In this document: positions 9,366 to 18,485 of the stretch, piece by piece | How positions within the stretch are numbered: position 1 is the first letter of the stretch | Layout of the letters: each line of letters begins with the position of its first letter | NCBI RefSeq assembly: GCF_029490015.1 | Contig: NZ_CP120468.1 | Span: forward strand, 2,294,001-2,358,000 | Reading direction: 5' to 3' | Origin: Halobaculum limi | GTDB lineage: Archaea > Halobacteriota > Halobacteria > Halobacteriales > Haloferacaceae | Length of the DNA: 64,000 nucleotides | Notes under the pieces: model-generated | The model's database searches: none | What the model saw: the letters and a program-made list of their open reading frames with translations, nothing else | Told to the model about the DNA's origin: nothing | Made by a program: the position numbers and the translations under genes

Positions 9366-9956
9366 TCAGTCGGTCCCGAGCCACCGACGGACTGTCCGGA
9401 TCCCGACGAACCGGGGAACAGACCGACGATACGCCTCGTAGGCGTCTCCGTACTGCTCGCGGAGCCACGGTTCCTCGACGAACACGCTGAGCAGCATCCA
9501 CGCGACGCCGAGGACGGCGAGCACACCCGCCGTAGGCGCGGCCGTCGCGAGCGCGTAGCCGACGAATAAGCCGACGAACCCGACGACCTGCGGGTTCCGG
9601 CTGTAGTGATACGTCCCGCCGGTGACCAACCCCTCCGCACGCCCTCGCGTGTTCTCCTCACCGAGGTCAGCCCGGGTGAGCGTAACGAACGCCACTGCCG
9701 CGAGAACGCCGCCGGCGACGCGCACGGCTGCGGGAACTGATACGCCCCCGAACCCGACGCCGCCGGCCACGAGAAAACAGACGAAAAACGTCCGCGAGCA
9801 GACGAGGTACGCCCGTCGAAGTCCGTCGTCGTCGCCCGGCGGCCACACTCTGAACCCCGGAACGACGAGGGTCGCCACGAGACCGACGAGCACCGTCGTC
9901 GCGGCGACGACGCCGACGCCAGCGACAAGTCCGGCCACCGTTGACACGATGTCCAT
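9366..9956 (-). CDS. Membrane methyltransferase of the ICMT/PEMT type
   Basis: 196-residue membrane protein with about five hydrophobic segments. The C-terminal part carries the isoprenylcysteine carboxyl methyltransferase/phospholipid methyltransferase pattern: GGTYHYSRNPQVVGF, then VEEPWLREQYGDAYEAYRRSVPRF. In that family this region binds S-adenosylmethionine. The natural substrate in archaea is unknown. The ATG at 9956 directly precedes the first membrane segment; the longer open frame upstream is not protein-like. It is 59 bases upstream of the amidohydrolase gene in transcript order reversed, so the two are not overlapping. Confidence 0.8.
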   Translation of the reverse strand: MDIVSTVAGLVAGVGVVAATTVLVGLVATLVVPGFRVWPPGDDDGLRRAYLVCSRTFFVCFLVAGGVGFGGVSVPAAVRVAGGVLAAVAFVTLTRADLGEENTRGRAEGLVTGGTYHYSRNPQVVGFVGLFVGYALATAAPTAGVLAVLGVAWMLLSVFVEEPWLREQYGDAYEAYRRSVPRFVGIRTVRRWLGTD

Positions 9957-10083
9957 AGGGAAGGGCTGGATGTCCCCCCCAATAAGTGTTGTATATCTGT
10001 CTGTTCTGTCTCTCCATCCGGCCGTCGGACTCGCGTGGTAGTTGACGTACTGGTATTTCTCCTCAGCGCGCGTACTGTGCGGT

Positions 10084-10548
10084 ATGACCAACATCTCCGT
10101 CACGACCGACATCGCGGCCCCCGCTGCCCTGGTGTACGAGGTGCTCACCGACTTCGACGCCTACCCCGAGTGGAACGAGTACACGCGCATCGACGGCGTC
10201 GCCGCGGCGGGTGAGCGACTCGCCGTCGCTCCGGGCCCCGCCGCGGGGTCGGCGCCGACGTTCCGCCCGACGGTGAAACAGGCCGACGGCTCGCAACTCC
10301 GCTGGATCGGTCACCTGTGGGTGCGCGGCCTGTTCGACGGCGAACACCGCTTCCGCGTCGAAGCGGTCGACGACGACACCGCACGACTGACGCAGGACGA
10401 GCGATTCACCGGCCTCCTCGCTGGACTGCTGTTCCGGCGCTACGGCGACGACTGGCACGCCAACTTCGCCGCCGTCAACGAGGCGCTGAAAGCCCGTGCG
10501 GAGTCGCTGGCGGCCGAGCGCTCGGACGACGCGACCGCGACGGCCTGA
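10084..10548 (+). CDS. SRPBCC-family protein
   Basis: 154 residues with the START/Bet v 1-like pattern: an N-terminal ISVTTDIAAPAALVYEVLTDFDAYPEWNEY and a C-terminal long helix (WHANFAAVNEALKARAESL). This fold binds hydrophobic ligands, and members are often labelled polyketide cyclase/dehydrase. The specific ligand is unknown. The ATG at 10084 was preferred to an upstream one because the family begins at this point. Confidence 0.8.
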   Translation: MTNISVTTDIAAPAALVYEVLTDFDAYPEWNEYTRIDGVAAAGERLAVAPGPAAGSAPTFRPTVKQADGSQLRWIGHLWVRGLFDGEHRFRVEAVDDDTARLTQDERFTGLLAGLLFRRYGDDWHANFAAVNEALKARAESLAAERSDDATATA

Positions 10549-10587
10549 TCCGTCGCGCAGACCTCCTTCTCTCACTTCGATCCGTGT

Positions 10588-10596
10588 CCTTTAGCC
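10588..10596 (+). promoter_or_regulatory. TATA-like box of the MTA phosphorylase gene
   Basis: CCTTTAGCC lies 26-34 bases before the ATG at 10622, the usual position for a leaderless haloarchaeal promoter. Confidence 0.45.
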
Positions 10597-10621
10597 CGGA
10601 CCCACCGAACACGGCCAACGT

Positions 10622-11500
10622 ATGACAATCGGCTTCATCGGCGGCAGCGGAATCTACGAGGCGCTCCCGCTCCGCGACACCCGTACCGAGGAGGTAACGA
10701 CACCGTTCGGCGAACCGTCTGCTCCCTTGGAGATCGGTGAGTTCGGCGACACCGGTCGCGAGGTCGTGTTCCTGCCGCGCCACGGTCCCGACCACCAGCG
10801 CTCGCCGACGGACCTCCCGTACAAGGCGAACATCCACGCGCTGAAGCAGTCGGGCGTCGAGTACATCATCGCCAGCAACGCTGTCGGGTCGCTGAAGGAG
10901 GAACTGCCGCCACAGACGCTCGTCATTCCCGACCAGATTTACGACCGGACCAAGAACCGCGATCTCTCGTTCTTCGGTGACGGCATCGTCGTTCACCAGC
11001 CGTTTACGCGGCCGTACTCCCCGAAACTGGCCGACCACCTCGCCGACGCCGCCGAGCGTGCACTCGACAGCATCGACTCGGAGTCGGACGTCGTCGACGA
11101 GGGGACGTACGTCTGCATCGAGGGCCCGCAGTACTCCACGAAGGCGGAGTCGGAGTTCTACAAGTCGCAGGGGTGGGACCTCGTCGGGATGACCGCCATC
11201 CCTGAGGCGAAACTCGCTCGCGAGGCGGAGATGGCGTATGCGACGGTCGCCGGCGTCACCGACTACGACGTGTGGAAGCAGGACGCCGAGGTGACCCTGG
11301 AGGAAGTGTTGGAGAACGCCGCCGCCAACGAGGAGGCGATCAAAGAGACCGTCGAGGAAGCCATCCGCACGTTCCCCGAAGAACTGGACTGCGAGGCGCA
11401 CGGGTCGCTGGAGGGCACCATCAACACGCCCGCGGAAGCCGTTCCCGAGGAGACGCGTGAGCGCGTCGGCATCTTCGTGGACCAGTACCTCGACGAGTAA
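10622..11500 (+). CDS. mtnP: S-methyl-5'-thioadenosine phosphorylase
   Basis: Phosphorolyses methylthioadenosine to adenine and methylthioribose-1-phosphate, part of methionine salvage. It has 292 residues. The nucleoside phosphorylase class 2 signature begins with IGGSGIYE (6-13), followed by PRHGPDHQRSP, ASNAVGSL and the substrate-binding EGPQYSTKAES and VGMTAIPEA. Some archaeal relatives prefer guanosine or inosine, so specificity is by family majority. Single gene with its own promoter. Confidence 0.9.
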   Translation: MTIGFIGGSGIYEALPLRDTRTEEVTTPFGEPSAPLEIGEFGDTGREVVFLPRHGPDHQRSPTDLPYKANIHALKQSGVEYIIASNAVGSLKEELPPQTLVIPDQIYDRTKNRDLSFFGDGIVVHQPFTRPYSPKLADHLADAAERALDSIDSESDVVDEGTYVCIEGPQYSTKAESEFYKSQGWDLVGMTAIPEAKLAREAEMAYATVAGVTDYDVWKQDAEVTLEEVLENAAANEEAIKETVEEAIRTFPEELDCEAHGSLEGTINTPAEAVPEETRERVGIFVDQYLDE

Positions 11501-11520
11501 GCGCGACGTTCCGAACGTTA

Positions 11521-12441
11521 CTAGCTGTGAGTCTCGGCGCCGTCGGACGGTGGAGTTCGTCGCCAGTACCGAGCCACGAGTATCGAGACGACGAACATCA
11601 ACACGGTGAACGCGATGATTCCACCATCTACGCCCGACGCCGGAAACGCTCCGGTGGCGACGAACAGGGCGATGTTGACGTTCCGTCCGGCAGTTCCGAG
11701 GGCAAGCACACGCCGACTCTGCGGGGTCGGCCCTCCCAAGAGCCACCCGATGCCGATGGACACGAACACGAACAACGTCAGGAGGAGGATCGCTCCCGTC
11801 CCGAAGAGGACCGCGAACACCTCGACGATTCGGGGCAAGCCGAGGAGCGCGATGATGCTGAGGGCTATAGCCAGCGCGAGATTGGCGAGAGCCGCTATCG
11901 GGCGGGCGAGACGGTCGGCAAGTGCAGGGCGCCGTGTTCGAACGGCGATGCCCGCGATCATCGGTGCGAGGAGTACGACACTCAGTGGGACCAGAAGTCG
12001 CCGCGGGGAGAAGTCGGACTCGACGCCGAGGATGAACAACAGTACGGCGACGAACAGCGGGACGGTGGCCACGGCCACGAAAGTCAGCGCCGCCGTCAGT
12101 CGAACCGCTTCGTGAGAGTCCTGCCCGGCCATCCCTACCAGCAGCGGGATGAACGGAGCGCCGGGGGCGACGGCGACCAGCACGAGCGTGATTGCGAGCG
12201 GCTGTGGAAGCTGGAACACGATTCCAAACAGCGCTGCGGCGAGTGGGACGAATAGCAAGTTCGCGAGGACCCATCGCAAGACGAGATTGTACTCACGAGT
12301 CGTCCGGAGGACGTCGCCAGGTGTCAGTTGGATCCCGAACTGTGCCATCAGGGCGATGAGTCCCACTGTCGCGGCGACCCCCTGAATCGTGAGGAGGAGA
12401 CCGATGAGCGACTCGAACATCTCTGACACGCCGGCTACCAT
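11521..12441 (-). CDS. BASS-type (bile acid:sodium symporter-like) transporter
   Basis: 306-residue membrane protein with about nine to ten hydrophobic segments. It has the SBF/ACR3 pattern of polar breaks inside helices (VAPGAPFIPLLVGMAG, and GTAGRNVNIALFVATGAFP in the second half). It probably moves an organic anion with sodium. The arsenite exporter Acr3 has a conserved cysteine that I do not see here. The start is uncertain: ATG 12441 (MVAGVSEMF) is chosen, and ATG 12420 is the alternative. Confidence 0.75.
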   Translation of the reverse strand: MVAGVSEMFESLIGLLLTIQGVAATVGLIALMAQFGIQLTPGDVLRTTREYNLVLRWVLANLLFVPLAAALFGIVFQLPQPLAITLVLVAVAPGAPFIPLLVGMAGQDSHEAVRLTAALTFVAVATVPLFVAVLLFILGVESDFSPRRLLVPLSVVLLAPMIAGIAVRTRRPALADRLARPIAALANLALAIALSIIALLGLPRIVEVFAVLFGTGAILLLTLFVFVSIGIGWLLGGPTPQSRRVLALGTAGRNVNIALFVATGAFPASGVDGGIIAFTVLMFVVSILVARYWRRTPPSDGAETHS

Positions 12442-12779
12442 CAGACGCACCTCACGGTACTCTCCTCGCGCTGTCGGTCGGCCGTCCTCCCCGAAGCAGA
12501 CAGGCACCAGTTCCCTGCCGCACCGGAAGTCGGACTACTGCAGTCGGTGGCTCGTCGAACGGATCTGGACACAGTCATCCACCATCACGACACGGAGGTG
12601 CGCACGCAGGCGTTGACTCGGGGACGAGCGAGCACCGCTCGACACCGCTGCAGACACTCGTTCGTGTCGGTTATATAACTCGTGGAGTGGAGTTAACGGT
12701 CGCCCCCGATTACAGGCCGCAGCGAACGGACCCGTCCCGTCGCATCCTCGCTCGGCTACTCGAGAAGAGCCGTGTCGGT
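12442..12779. other. Intergenic gap upstream of the BASS transporter gene
   Basis: 338 bases without a convincing gene. The only clear signal is TTATATAA at 12671-12678, a symmetric TATA sequence. Read on the minus strand it could start a transcript about 200 bases before the transporter start, giving a long leader. Read on the plus strand it would face the 3' end of scpA. Short open frames here are basic and antisense-like. Confidence 0.5.
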
Positions 12780-13637
12780 TTAGTCCGCCGTCGCCTCGTC
12801 GCCCGCGGCGGCCATCGACACGTCGCGCACCCACAGGTCGCCGAACAGGTCGTCCTGTTCGAGCGTCACCTCGCCGCGGTGCGCGAGGAAGAGCAAGGCG
12901 AGGTACGTCATCACGGCGGTCGTGCCCACGTCCGACACCTCACGGAACAGCACTTCCGCCCGGCCGCGGTCGTACTGCGGGCGGAGGCGGCCGCGGACGT
13001 CGTCGATGACAGCCTCGATATCCTCCTCGTGGGTCGTGCCCGTCACGTCTTCCTCACCCGGTTCGCCCTCCCGGCGAAGGCTGTCGGCGTCGTGGTACTC
13101 CAGCGTCTGCGTCCCGCGTGAGAAGCCCCGGGGCGACGCGCTGGTGTCGTACTGGCGCGACTCCTTCCACCACGTCCCGCGTTCGGCCTCGCGGAGTTCC
13201 CGCACGAGTTCGTCGAGCGTCTCGGGCGACCCGCGCGTGCTCTTGCGGTCGAGGCGGCGGTCCATCTCGTCTTCGAGGGCGTCGATCGGATCGAACCCGT
13301 CGTCGATGGGGCCGTCGTCGCGCATTGCGGCGTCGTCTTGGAAGGCGGCCTCCCACGGTTCGATCTCCTCCTCTGGGTCCTCGTCGTCGGCCGCGAGCAT
13401 ATCGTCCGATTTCATCCGCAGGAGGACGCTCGCGTAGAACAGCGCTCGACCACCTGTCCGCAGGTCGGTCTCGTCGAGGCGGTCGAGGAACGCGTCTGTC
13501 ACCTCGACCACGTCGATGTCCCACGGATCGATCTCACCCTCCTCGGCGAGGTTGACGAGCAGTTCCACGGGCTCGACCTCGTCGTCGTCGGTCTCGTCGG
13601 GGTGGGCGATGTCGATGTCGTCGGGCGTCTCAATCAT
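12780..13637 (-). CDS. scpA: Segregation and condensation protein A (kleisin)
   Basis: Kleisin that bridges the SMC heads in the chromosome-organising complex. It has 285 residues and is very acidic. The N-terminal helical region (VELLVNLAEEGEIDPWDIDVVEV, 37-60 region) is the ScpA hallmark. The C-terminal winged helix (VMTYLALLFLAHRGEVTLEQDDLFGDL) would bind the other SMC head. The start overlaps the smc stop by eight bases. No scpB follows in the window. Confidence 0.93.
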   Translation of the reverse strand: MIETPDDIDIAHPDETDDDEVEPVELLVNLAEEGEIDPWDIDVVEVTDAFLDRLDETDLRTGGRALFYASVLLRMKSDDMLAADDEDPEEEIEPWEAAFQDDAAMRDDGPIDDGFDPIDALEDEMDRRLDRKSTRGSPETLDELVRELREAERGTWWKESRQYDTSASPRGFSRGTQTLEYHDADSLRREGEPGEEDVTGTTHEEDIEAVIDDVRGRLRPQYDRGRAEVLFREVSDVGTTAVMTYLALLFLAHRGEVTLEQDDLFGDLWVRDVSMAAAGDEATAD

Positions 13638-16600
13638 CCGCCTGCACCTCCGGGACGGGTTCGCCGTCCTCACCCAACTGGATGCCCGTGACGGCGGAGA
13701 TGTTGTCCGACTGCATCGTCACGCCGATGGCACGCTCCGAGCGTTCCAACAGCGCCGAGCGGTGGCTGACGACGACGAACTGCGCGTCGCCCGCGAGGTC
13801 GTGGACCATCTCGCCGACACGCTCGGCGTTGACCGCGTCGAGGAAGGCGTCCACCTCGTCGAGTGCGTAGAACGGCGCGGGGTTGTGCCGCTGGATGGCG
13901 AAGATGAACGCCAGCGCAGTCAGCGACTTCTCGCCGCCCGACATCGCGTCCAGTCGCTGGACGGGTTTGTCCGCCGGCTGAGCTTTCATCGTCAGACCAC
14001 CTTCGAAGGGGTCGTCGGGGTCTTCGAGGACGAGTTCGCCCGTCCCCGCCGACAGTCGCTGGAAGATATCGGTGAACTGCTCGTCGATGGCCTCGAACGC
14101 GTCCATGAATGTCCGCTTCTTCTGTGCCTCGAACTGGTCGATGCGATCCTCGATGGCCTCTCGCTCCTCGACGAGAACGTCACGACGCTCCTGCAGATCG
14201 TGCAGGTCGGATTCCACGTCGTCGTACTCGTCGATGGCGAGCATATTAACCGGCTCTAAGGCCTCCATCTCGCCTTCCAACCGTTCGATCTCCGACTCGA
14301 CCGTATCGTGGTCGGGAATCTCGTCGGGGTCGTACGCACCGACCTCCTCTTCGAGCGAGTCGATCTCCCACTCCAGCCGTTCGGCCGCCTCCCGAAGCGA
14401 CTCCAGTTTCGAGACGACACGCTCGACGTCGGCCTCTTGGTCGTCTCGGGCGGACTTCGCCTCCCGAAGCGACTCCTTCACCGCCTCGCGGTCCTCCTTG
14501 AGGTCCGCGAGTTCCTCCTCTAACTCCGCGATGGCGTCGCGCTTCGCCTCCAGCGTCTCCTCTTTGTCGGCGATCTGGGCTTCGAACTCCTCGATCTGCG
14601 CTTCGGCGTCGGCCTTCTTCGCCTGCGCCTCCTCGACGGTGTCGTGGTGGTCGTCGATGGCGTCCTCGGCGTACTGCTTCTCCAGTTGGAGTTGGTTGAG
14701 GTCGCTGTCGAGGTCGTCCATCCGGGCTTCGACGTCCTCGATCTCCCCGCGAATCTCGTCGGCACGGGCGGAGAGTTCCGGGATCTTCGAGTCGGCCAGT
14801 TCCGTCTCCAACTCCTCGATGTCCGCCTCCATCGCCGCAATCTCCTCGTCGGCGTCGTCGATCTCGGCGTCGAGGTCGGTCATCTCCTCGTCGACCGACT
14901 CGCGTTCCGCGCGGAGTTCGTCAAGGCGGTCCTCCAGTTCGTCGATCCGGTCTTCCTCGTCGGCGAGTTTCTCGTTCGCTCGCTCGATGTCGGACTCGAT
15001 GTCTCGGACCTTGTCAGCGGCGTCAGAGGCACGCGAACGGGCGTCCTCTAGGTCGGCGTCAACGTCGCTGATCTCGGATTTCAGTCGCTGACGCTCGTCT
15101 TCCAGGTCGTGTATCTCCTCGGCGACCCGCTCCAACTTCCCCTTGCCGGACTTCGAGAAGGAGTAGCGCGACCCGCCGCCCGACCCGCCGGTCATCGCAC
15201 CGGACTTCTCGACGAGGTCGCCGTCGAGCGTCACCATCCGGTAGTTGCCCATCAGGTGGCGCGCAGTCTCCATGTCCTCGACGACGAGCGTCGACCCGAG
15301 GACGTACGAGAAGATGCCCTCGTACTGTGGATCGTAGTCGACGAGGTTGCGGGCGAAGTCGACGACGCCGGGGTCGTTCGGGAGCGACGGAAGCCGCCGG
15401 TTGTCCATCTCCGTGATCGGGAGGAACGTCGCACGGCCCGCGTTCCGCTGTTTCAGGTAGTCGATGCAGTCGGAACCCACGCTGTCGTCGTCGACGACGA
15501 CGTTCGCGAGGCGGCCGCCAGCGGCCGTCTCACAAGCCTTCGCGTACTGCCCGGGCACCGACGCGAGTTCGCCGACCGGCCCGTGGACGCCCGAGAACTG
15601 CGCGTTCGTTACGGTCGTCACGGCCCGCGGCCACGACGTGTCGCCGGAGTCGCCCGCCCGCGCTTCCAGTCGTGAGTACTCTTGCTGTTTCTCGCGGATG
15701 TCCTCCTCGACGCCCTCCAACTCCTCGCGGTACTCCGCTTTCTCCGCCCGCAGATCCTCGATGACGCCGTCGATGCTCGCTTTGTTCTTCTCGGCTTTGT
15801 CGAGTTCCGAGTGGAGGTTCGACACGCGCTGGTTCAGCGACGGGATCGACTCGCGGGTCTCCTGGAGTTCGTCCTCCACGTCACCGATCTCGTTCGAGCG
15901 ACGGCGGGCGTCGTCGAGGAGGCGGTCTTTCTCGCGCTGAAGTTCGTTCTTCTCCGAGCGGAGGTCCTCCAGACGTTCCTTCTTCTCCGCGAGCGTCTCT
16001 TTCAGTTCGTCGAACTCGGTGTCGACGTCGTCGATTTCGGCTTGCACCTCCGCGAGGTCGCTGCGCTTCGTCGTCAGCGTCGACTTGAGATTCGCCTTCT
16101 CGACTTTCGTCTCGCGGATCTCCGACTCGAGTTCTTCGACTTCCTCGCTTTTCTTGTCGATGGCGACGAACGCCTCGCGACGTTCGTTCTCGGCGGTGTC
16201 GAGACGCTCTTCTTGATTCTCGATCTTCCCCTCGAGGCGGGAGACCTCGCCTTTGATCTCCTCGATCTCGGATTTGATCGCGATCTGTTCGTCCTCGCCT
16301 TTGCGTTCGATCTCTGCGTTGATCTCGTCGAGGTCGGACTGGAGGTCGTCGACTGTCGCCTGTCGCTCGTCGAGTTCCGCGCGCAACTCCTCGAGTTCGG
16401 CCTCCCGCGACTCCATCGACTCGCGGGTCTCCTCGAGGTCCGCGCGTTTGTCCTCCAACTCCGCGGCCTTCAGGTAGCCCTCGTACTCCTGTTTCTCGTC
16501 GCGCAGGTCCTGGTACTGCAGCGCCGTCTCGCGTTCGTCCGCGAGTTGGTCGAGGCGGTCCTCCTTCTCCTCGATCCGGAGGTCGGCCTCGTCGATGCGC

Positions 16601-17217
16601 TCCTCGACCGTCTCCAGTTCACCGAAGGCGTCCTCCTTCTTGGCGTCGAACTCCGCGACGCCGGCGATTTCGTCGATGATCCCCCGGCGCTCGTGGGGCG
16701 TCATGTTGATGATGTCGGTCACGTCGCCCTGCATCACGACGTTGTAGCCCTCGGGCGTGACGCCCGCCTGCGCGAGCAGATCCTGGATGTCCGAAAGGTT
16801 GACCGAGCGACCGTTGAGGTAGTAGTACGAGTAGTAGTTCTCCTCGGTCTCCTTCACCCGACGTTTGATCGTTATCTCCTCGACGTCGCCCACGTCGTCG
16901 CTGCCTGCGGCGGTGACGACCTGCGAACGGTCGAGCGTGCCGTCGTCGTTCGCGAGGACGACCTCAACGCTGGCTTCGCGGGCACCCGGCGGCCCGTCGC
17001 CGTCTTCGTAGCCGGGGTTGTAAATGAGGTCGGTCAGTTTCTCCGCGCGGATGCCGCGCGTTCGGGCGAGGCCGAGTGCGAACAACACCCCGTCGATGAT
17101 GTTCGACTTGCCGGAGCCGTTGGGCCCCGTGATGACGGTGAAGTCCTCGTAGAAGGGGATCCGCGTCGGCCGCCCGAAGCTCTTGAAGTTGTCCAGGACG
17201 AGTTCCTTGATGTGCAT
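13630..17217 (-). CDS. smc: Chromosome segregation ATPase SMC
   Basis: 1195-residue structural maintenance of chromosomes protein. The Walker A motif GPNGSGKSN is at 31-39. Long heptad-rich coiled coils occupy roughly 165-510 and 670-1020. The hinge lies between about 520 and 660 and includes a glycine-rich segment (MTGGSGGGSRYSFSK). The signature MSGGEKSLTALAF and the Walker B region YALDEVDAFLD are near the C-terminus. Its partner scpA overlaps downstream. The plus-strand frames that cover it are shadows of the acidic coiled coil. Confidence 0.98.
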   Translation of the reverse strand: MHIKELVLDNFKSFGRPTRIPFYEDFTVITGPNGSGKSNIIDGVLFALGLARTRGIRAEKLTDLIYNPGYEDGDGPPGAREASVEVVLANDDGTLDRSQVVTAAGSDDVGDVEEITIKRRVKETEENYYSYYYLNGRSVNLSDIQDLLAQAGVTPEGYNVVMQGDVTDIINMTPHERRGIIDEIAGVAEFDAKKEDAFGELETVEERIDEADLRIEEKEDRLDQLADERETALQYQDLRDEKQEYEGYLKAAELEDKRADLEETRESMESREAELEELRAELDERQATVDDLQSDLDEINAEIERKGEDEQIAIKSEIEEIKGEVSRLEGKIENQEERLDTAENERREAFVAIDKKSEEVEELESEIRETKVEKANLKSTLTTKRSDLAEVQAEIDDVDTEFDELKETLAEKKERLEDLRSEKNELQREKDRLLDDARRRSNEIGDVEDELQETRESIPSLNQRVSNLHSELDKAEKNKASIDGVIEDLRAEKAEYREELEGVEEDIREKQQEYSRLEARAGDSGDTSWPRAVTTVTNAQFSGVHGPVGELASVPGQYAKACETAAGGRLANVVVDDDSVGSDCIDYLKQRNAGRATFLPITEMDNRRLPSLPNDPGVVDFARNLVDYDPQYEGIFSYVLGSTLVVEDMETARHLMGNYRMVTLDGDLVEKSGAMTGGSGGGSRYSFSKSGKGKLERVAEEIHDLEDERQRLKSEISDVDADLEDARSRASDAADKVRDIESDIERANEKLADEEDRIDELEDRLDELRAERESVDEEMTDLDAEIDDADEEIAAMEADIEELETELADSKIPELSARADEIRGEIEDVEARMDDLDSDLNQLQLEKQYAEDAIDDHHDTVEEAQAKKADAEAQIEEFEAQIADKEETLEAKRDAIAELEEELADLKEDREAVKESLREAKSARDDQEADVERVVSKLESLREAAERLEWEIDSLEEEVGAYDPDEIPDHDTVESEIERLEGEMEALEPVNMLAIDEYDDVESDLHDLQERRDVLVEEREAIEDRIDQFEAQKKRTFMDAFEAIDEQFTDIFQRLSAGTGELVLEDPDDPFEGGLTMKAQPADKPVQRLDAMSGGEKSLTALAFIFAIQRHNPAPFYALDEVDAFLDAVNAERVGEMVHDLAGDAQFVVVSHRSALLERSERAIGVTMQSDNISAVTGIQLGEDGEPVPEVQADD

Positions 17218-17280
17218 ACGTGTGTCTGGAGCGTGGTGTGTTCGCCGTGACGCTCTGCTCCGGGAGCGCCGCCGGTCCGC

Positions 17281-17604
17281 TTACGCGACGATGATGTCGT
17301 CGGAGTCGTCGTCTGCCGAGTCTTCGTCGGCGCCGTCGGCCGATTCGCTGTCCGCACCGCGGGCCGCCTTCTGTGCGTCGTCCTCGTCGTCGGCCATCAC
17401 CTTCTCGTCGGTCTTCGTCGCCGACTCGTTCGGGACGAACTCGGCGTTCGGATTCCGACTCGGGGACGACTCCTCCTCAACGGTCGTCGCCTGTTCTAAC
17501 TGCGAGATGCGCTCTTTCGCTTCGACCAGTTCCTCGGTCAGTCCGTCGACTGCTGCCTGCAACTCAGCGACCTGCGTTTCGAGGTCCTCGACCCGATTTC
17601 CCAT
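17281..17604 (-). CDS. Small acidic coiled-coil protein upstream of smc
   Basis: 107 residues. The first 40 (VEDLETQVAELQAAVDGLTEELVEAKERISQLE) form a clear heptad coiled coil. The rest is a disordered acidic tail ending DDIIVA. It starts the smc-scpA cluster with a 63-base gap. Proteins of this kind are found beside smc in haloarchaea (a DUF7518-like family, from memory). I know no proven function; a role linked to SMC is inferred from position only. Confidence 0.75.
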   Translation of the reverse strand: MGNRVEDLETQVAELQAAVDGLTEELVEAKERISQLEQATTVEEESSPSRNPNAEFVPNESATKTDEKVMADDEDDAQKAARGADSESADGADEDSADDDSDDIIVA

Positions 17605-17830
17605 ACTCGCTCACGCGCAGCCAGCGGTATAAACCTGCGTCAGACAGACGGATGACCCACTACAGCCCCCGTATCGGCCGAATTCGGTAGATTACGCATC
17701 TCTACGAGCCTGTTCGAACCCCGACGCCGTAAACGCTTTCGTGCTATATCGAATCTGCGGGATCGGTGACGGGGGTGGCCGACCCGGCCGGTCGGCCGCG
17801 GTCAAGACGCTCCACCGTCGGCACCACCGG

Positions 17831-17840
17831 CTTTCATACG
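17831..17840 (+). promoter_or_regulatory. TATA-like box of the DUF21 gene
   Basis: CTTTCATACG is centred about 28 bases before the ATG at 17864. It supports that start over upstream in-frame codons. Confidence 0.4.
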
Positions 17841-17863
17841 CGTACCCACGCACGAATCGCATA

Positions 17864-18379
17864 ATGAGTACATACTCGATTCTGGTTCCGTCACTCCTCG
17901 CAGTCGCGGTCCTGTTGGCGATGAGTGCGTTCTTCTCCAGCAGTGAGTCGGCAATCTTCTCGCTCCCGGACGAGTGGACGCAGACCGCCACTGAGGATGA
18001 TCCGAACGGGAGTACACTCCAGCGACTCCGCGAGGACCCACATCGCCTCTTGGTCACGTTGCTCGTCGGCAACAACCTCGTCAACATCGCCATCACCAGC
18101 ATCGTGACGCTCCTCGTCGCTCGGTTCGTTCCGCCGGGCTTCACCGTCGTGATAGCGACGATTACTGTGAGCGTTCTCGTCCTCGTGTTCGGAGAGATCG
18201 TCCCGAAGTCCTACGGCTTGGGACACGCGGAGTCGTGGAGCCTCCGCGTCGCCCGTCCGATCTCGTACGTCGAACGGGTGCTGAGTCCACTCGTCGCGTT
18301 GTTCGATATCGTCACTCGACGCCTGACTCGCCGTCTCGGAGGCGACCAACAGATCGAGAAGCCGTATCTCGACGACTGA
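17864..18379 (+). CDS. DUF21/CNNM transmembrane-domain protein without CBS domains
   Basis: 171-residue membrane protein. It matches the membrane part of the CNNM/CorC/hemolysin-C family: FFSSSESAIFSLP near the N-terminus, LVGNNLVNIAITSI in the middle and FGEIVPKSYG later. Full-length relatives continue with paired CBS domains and a CorC_HlyC domain and are linked to magnesium or cation efflux. Here the protein stops right after the DUF21 region (QQIEKPYLDD). It is either a natural short form or one needing a separate CBS partner. Confidence 0.8.
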   Translation: MSTYSILVPSLLAVAVLLAMSAFFSSSESAIFSLPDEWTQTATEDDPNGSTLQRLREDPHRLLVTLLVGNNLVNIAITSIVTLLVARFVPPGFTVVIATITVSVLVLVFGEIVPKSYGLGHAESWSLRVARPISYVERVLSPLVALFDIVTRRLTRRLGGDQQIEKPYLDD

Positions 18380-18485
18380 GCGACTCGACTTCGGGTGGGT
18401 ACAGGGCTCACACGACCCGCGCGGACGGGCCGGCGACGCCTTCGAACCACAACCACCAAACGCGGCCCACGCCAACCCGCGGTCG

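Noticed and set aside
10475-12274. 599-codon frame on the minus strand over mtnP
   Set aside because: Shadow of the MTA phosphorylase gene; no recognisable product.
13630-17217. Long plus-strand frames across smc
   Set aside because: Serine/arginine- or leucine/valine-rich shadows of the acidic coiled coil; the minus-strand gene is certain.
17699-17735. tRNA-like T-loop (GTTCGAAC)
   Set aside because: The flanking bases do not form the T-stem and no acceptor or anticodon arm is present. No tRNA gene was found elsewhere in the window either.
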